NCBI GenBank assembly: GCA_016713875.1
Contig: JADJOI010000003.1
Span: forward strand, 868,001 to 932,000
DNA length: 64,000 nt
From: Flavobacteriales bacterium
GTDB lineage: Bacteria; Bacteroidota; Bacteroidia; Flavobacteriales_F; PHOS-HE28
Reading direction: 5' to 3'
Shown here piece after piece: positions 62,171 to 64,000 of the stretch. The first letter of the stretch is position 1. The number at the start of each line of letters is the position of its first letter. The translations under genes and the position numbers were made by a program. The notes beneath the pieces were generated by a model that worked only from the letters and a program-made list of their open reading frames with translations, made no database searches and was not told where the DNA came from.

Positions 62171-62950
62171 TCACACGCCGGTATACGCCGGCTTGCGCTT
62201 CTCCAGGAAGGCCTTCACGCCCTCGTTGTAGTCGTGGCTGCGGCCGGCGATGCTCTGTAGCTCGTTCTCGTGGTCCAGCTGAGTGTCGAGGCTGCTGTGC
62301 TGCGCGCGGTTCAGCGCCTCCTTGGTAAGGGCGATGGCCTTGGTGGGCATGGTGGCCAGCTTCTTCGCCAGCGCGGTGGCCTCGTTCATGAGCTCGGCAT
62401 CGGGCACAGCCTTCCAGATCATGCCGAGGGCCTGGGCTTCTGCGGCGCTCACCTTGGGCGCCAAGATCATCTGCCCGAAGGCGCGCTGCATGCCCACCAG
62501 GCGGGGTAGCGTGGACGTGCCGCCGCTGTCGGGGATCAGCCCGATGTGGATGAAGCTCTGGATGAAGGTGGCGCTCTCGGCCGCCAGCGTGAGGTCGCAG
62601 GCGTAGGCGATGTTGGCTCCGGCACCGGCCGCCACCCCGTTCACCGCGCATACCACCGGTTTGGGCAGGTTGCGCAGGCGCCGCACGATGGGGTTGTATT
62701 GCGTGGAAATGATCTCCTCGATCCGGGTGCCGGGCGCGATGGCCTCGGCCAGGTCCTGCCCCGCGCAGAAGGCCCGCCCTTCGCCGGTGAGCAGTACGGC
62801 CCGCACGTTGGCATCGTCCTTGGCCTTGTCCAGCGCATCGATGGTCTCCAGCGCCATCTCCCGGTCGAAGCTGTTCAGCTTGTCCGGACGGTTCAGGGTG
62901 ATGGTGGCGACGCCGTCGGCGACGGTGTAGTGGATCTTAGTGTAGTTCAT
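62171..62950 (-). CDS. paaG: PaaG-type enoyl-CoA hydratase/isomerase
   Basis: A 259-residue crotonase-fold enzyme. Motifs are ITLNRPDKLNSFD, GRAFCAGQDLAE, VNGVAAGAGANIAYACDL, and the PaaG-like FIHIGLIPDSGGT with the catalytic aspartate. PaaG isomerises the ring-epoxide of phenylacetyl-CoA to the oxepin. Since paaD lies three genes upstream on the same strand, phenylacetate degradation is a good guess. The ATG overlaps the stop of hicA (ATGA). Confidence 0.83.
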   Translation of the reverse strand: MNYTKIHYTVADGVATITLNRPDKLNSFDREMALETIDALDKAKDDANVRAVLLTGEGRAFCAGQDLAEAIAPGTRIEEIISTQYNPIVRRLRNLPKPVVCAVNGVAAGAGANIAYACDLTLAAESATFIQSFIHIGLIPDSGGTSTLPRLVGMQRAFGQMILAPKVSAAEAQALGMIWKAVPDAELMNEATALAKKLATMPTKAIALTKEALNRAQHSSLDTQLDHENELQSIAGRSHDYNEGVKAFLEKRKPAYTGV

Positions 62951-63159
62951 TGATCGAGCTTATCGAGTCCGGTTTGGCGGAGGATGGCGAGCAGGGTGCC
63001 CTTCGGCAGATCGCCACGGTGCAAGGGTACCACGGTCATTTTGCCGGTAGCGCGGTTCTTGAAGATCTGGTGCGATCCCTTGGATCGAATGTGTTCAAAG
63101 CCGTGCTGCTTCAACAGGCGGATCAGGTCGGCCGCCGTCATGCTGGGCGACTTGGCCAT
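62947..63159 (-). CDS. hicA: HicA family toxin (mRNA interferase)
   Basis: A 70-residue protein with the HicA double-stranded-RNA-binding-like fold and the catalytic histidine in KGSHQIF, followed by MTVVPLHRGDLPKGTLLAIL. It cleaves mRNA when not held by HicB. The ATG at 63159 overlaps the hicB stop (ATGA) and the stop overlaps paaG, so it is embedded in the operon. Confidence 0.92.
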   Translation of the reverse strand: MAKSPSMTAADLIRLLKQHGFEHIRSKGSHQIFKNRATGKMTVVPLHRGDLPKGTLLAILRQTGLDKLDQ

Positions 63160-63386
63160 CAAGAAGCCAGGACGAGGGAATACTCGAAGGTCTTGCTGTC
63201 GTCCGGAACCGGGTCACCTTCAGCTTCCAATGTTTCCACATAGAGTTCGATGGCTTCCTTGGCCATGCTCAACGCGTGGTCGATCGATTCCCCGTAAGTG
63301 ATGCAACCGGGAAGGGCCGGTACGGAAACCGTGAACCCTCCTTCAGGTTCTTGTGTCAGTAGGACGCGGTAGGTGCGTTGCGACAT
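63159..63386 (-). CDS. hicB: HicB family antitoxin
   Basis: A 75-residue protein with the HicB partial RNase H fold: YRVLLTQEPEGGFTVSVPALPGCITYG then EAIELYVETLEAEG. There is no C-terminal DNA-binding domain. It is encoded before hicA, so the antitoxin is made first. A TATCTTGC box 4 nt before the ATG suggests that the pair has its own promoter. Confidence 0.92.
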   Translation of the reverse strand: MSQRTYRVLLTQEPEGGFTVSVPALPGCITYGESIDHALSMAKEAIELYVETLEAEGDPVPDDSKTFEYSLVLAS

Positions 63387-63390
63387 GTAT

Positions 63391-63398
63391 GCAAGATA
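63391..63398 (-). promoter_or_regulatory. Possible -7 box of hicBA
   Basis: TATCTTGC, then ATAC, then ATG (minus strand); last two bases differ from consensus. Confidence 0.35.
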
Positions 63399-63405
63399 CT
63401 ACCGG

Positions 63406-63891
63406 TCACAAACACTTGAACTGATCGAACGGCTCCAGGCAGTCATTGCACTTCCACAGCGCCTTGCAAGCCGTGCTTCCGAAGAGCGAGAGCATCACGG
63501 TGTTGGTGGAACCGCACTGGGGGCAGGCCACCACGGGCTGTTCGCCCTTCAGCGCGCGGATGTCGGCGGTCTTCTCCGGCGGCGCGATGCCGTAGGTCTT
63601 CAGCTTGCGCTTGCCGGTCTCGGTGATCCAGTCGGTGGTCCAGGCGGGGGAGAGGCTCATCTTCACCTCCACGGCCGGCACGCCCGCTTCCAGCAGTTCC
63701 TTCTTGATGTCGGCCGCCATCACGTCCATGGCCGGGCAGCCGGTGTAGGTGGGGGTGATGGTGACGATGGCCTTGCCGTCCGCTTCCACCTCCACCTGCC
63801 GCACCACGCCCAGCTCCAGCACATTGATGGCCGGGATCTCCGGGTCCTTCACGTAATCGAGGAGCTCGAGGATGCGGTCCTTGGTGATCAT
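63406..63891 (-). CDS. paaD: Phenylacetyl-CoA epoxidase subunit PaaD
   Basis: PaaD is a MIP18/DUF59-family protein required to mature the phenylacetyl-CoA 1,2-epoxidase complex. The 161-residue protein has EIPAINVLELGVVRQVEV and TYTGCPAMDVMAADI in the DUF59 domain and the PaaD-specific C-terminal zinc ribbon CPQCGSTNTVM ... CKALWKCNDCLEPF. The rest of the paaABCE operon would lie beyond the window edge. The downstream genes hicB, hicA and paaG are on the same strand. Confidence 0.92.
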   Translation of the reverse strand: MITKDRILELLDYVKDPEIPAINVLELGVVRQVEVEADGKAIVTITPTYTGCPAMDVMAADIKKELLEAGVPAVEVKMSLSPAWTTDWITETGKRKLKTYGIAPPEKTADIRALKGEQPVVACPQCGSTNTVMLSLFGSTACKALWKCNDCLEPFDQFKCL

Positions 63892-63903
63892 GCGAACGCG
63901 ATT

Positions 63904-63991
63904 AACCGCGACGACGCAACGGCGCAACGGTAACGCGGAGAAAATGGACTTTCACGTTGCGCATCCGTCGCGTCGTCGCGTCGTTGCGGTT
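63904..63991. repeat. Inverted CGCGACGACGCAACG interspersed repeat
   Basis: AACCGCGACGACGCAACG (63904 onward) and, inverted, CGTCGTCGCGTCGTTGCGGTT (to 63991, given in part) flank about 25 nt. It occupies the spacer upstream of paaD at the window end. Confidence 0.75.
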
Positions 63992-64000
63992 CTTTTCTAC

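Overview
This 64 kb window is GC-rich chromosomal DNA from a member of the Bacteroidota, most likely an environmental Flavobacteriales-type lineage. Four secreted proteins carry type A type IX secretion (T9SS) sorting tails and a fifth ends in the type B (gliding-motility) tail. Bacteroidota -7 boxes (TAnnTTTG and close variants) precede many start codons, Shine-Dalgarno sequences are mostly absent, and families typical of the phylum are present (DUF6702, DUF6265, DUF349, delta-60 and FG-GAP surface proteins, GxxExxY). No rRNA, tRNA or CRISPR array was seen.

Layout. 1-6.6 kb: tail of a T9SS adhesin, a BaeRF protein, uvrA, an ECF sigma factor, a small conserved ORF and nth. 6.6-10.6 kb: M15 peptidase, a frameshifted SnoaL/lumazine-binding-like gene, and an alkB-GMC oxidoreductase pair suited to alkane oxidation. 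10.6-15.7 kb: DKNYY protein, an intact DUF6702 gene with decayed 5' and 3' fragments of the same family on either side, a delta-60 T9SS protein, a TetR regulator and another T9SS protein. 15.8-20.6 kb: M1 metallopeptidase, lipoprotein, and an AAA-ATPase/DUF234 cassette bounded by hairpins. 20.7-36.2 kb: lipid kinase, LTA-synthase-like enzyme, fused alpha-keto-acid dehydrogenase E1, FG-GAP protein, ferredoxin reductase, TylF methyltransferase, T9SS protein, YdeI-like protein, a frameshifted GT-C membrane protein and a large secreted protein. 36.6-42.9 kb: SUI1 factor, GH38-like alpha-mannosidase, Gcr-type membrane protein, outer-membrane beta-barrel.

42.9-50.8 kb holds the most unusual region. 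Genes matching kdnA and kdnB (8-amino-Kdo synthesis for LPS) are separated by about 4 kb containing a roughly 15-copy tandem array of 146/147-bp units built from GACCCC...GGGGTC hairpins, followed by a RAYT-like Y1 transposase bounded by inverted copies of the same hairpin. Just beyond kdnB, a cupin gene is broken by a 20-bp palindrome whose removal restores the frame exactly.

50.8-54.7 kb: Lgt-like membrane protein, a GxxExxY gene between inverted interspersed repeats, a 5 x 99-bp tandem repeat, a Tes-like radical SAM enzyme, a small membrane protein and a MITE-like foldback element. 54.7-64 kb: iron/cobalamin ABC transporter genes (the ATPase has a premature TGA), mscL, DUF6265, thioesterase, DUF349, PP2C phosphatase, and phenylacetate genes (paaD, paaG-like) with a HicBA toxin-antitoxin pair between them.

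Cross-cutting themes are an unusual load of palindromic or hairpin repeats, several of which look mobile, four genes interrupted by frameshift or stop, and a recurring promoter box placed 4-5 nt before start codons, which suggests leaderless transcripts. Raw reads would be needed to separate real decay from assembly error.
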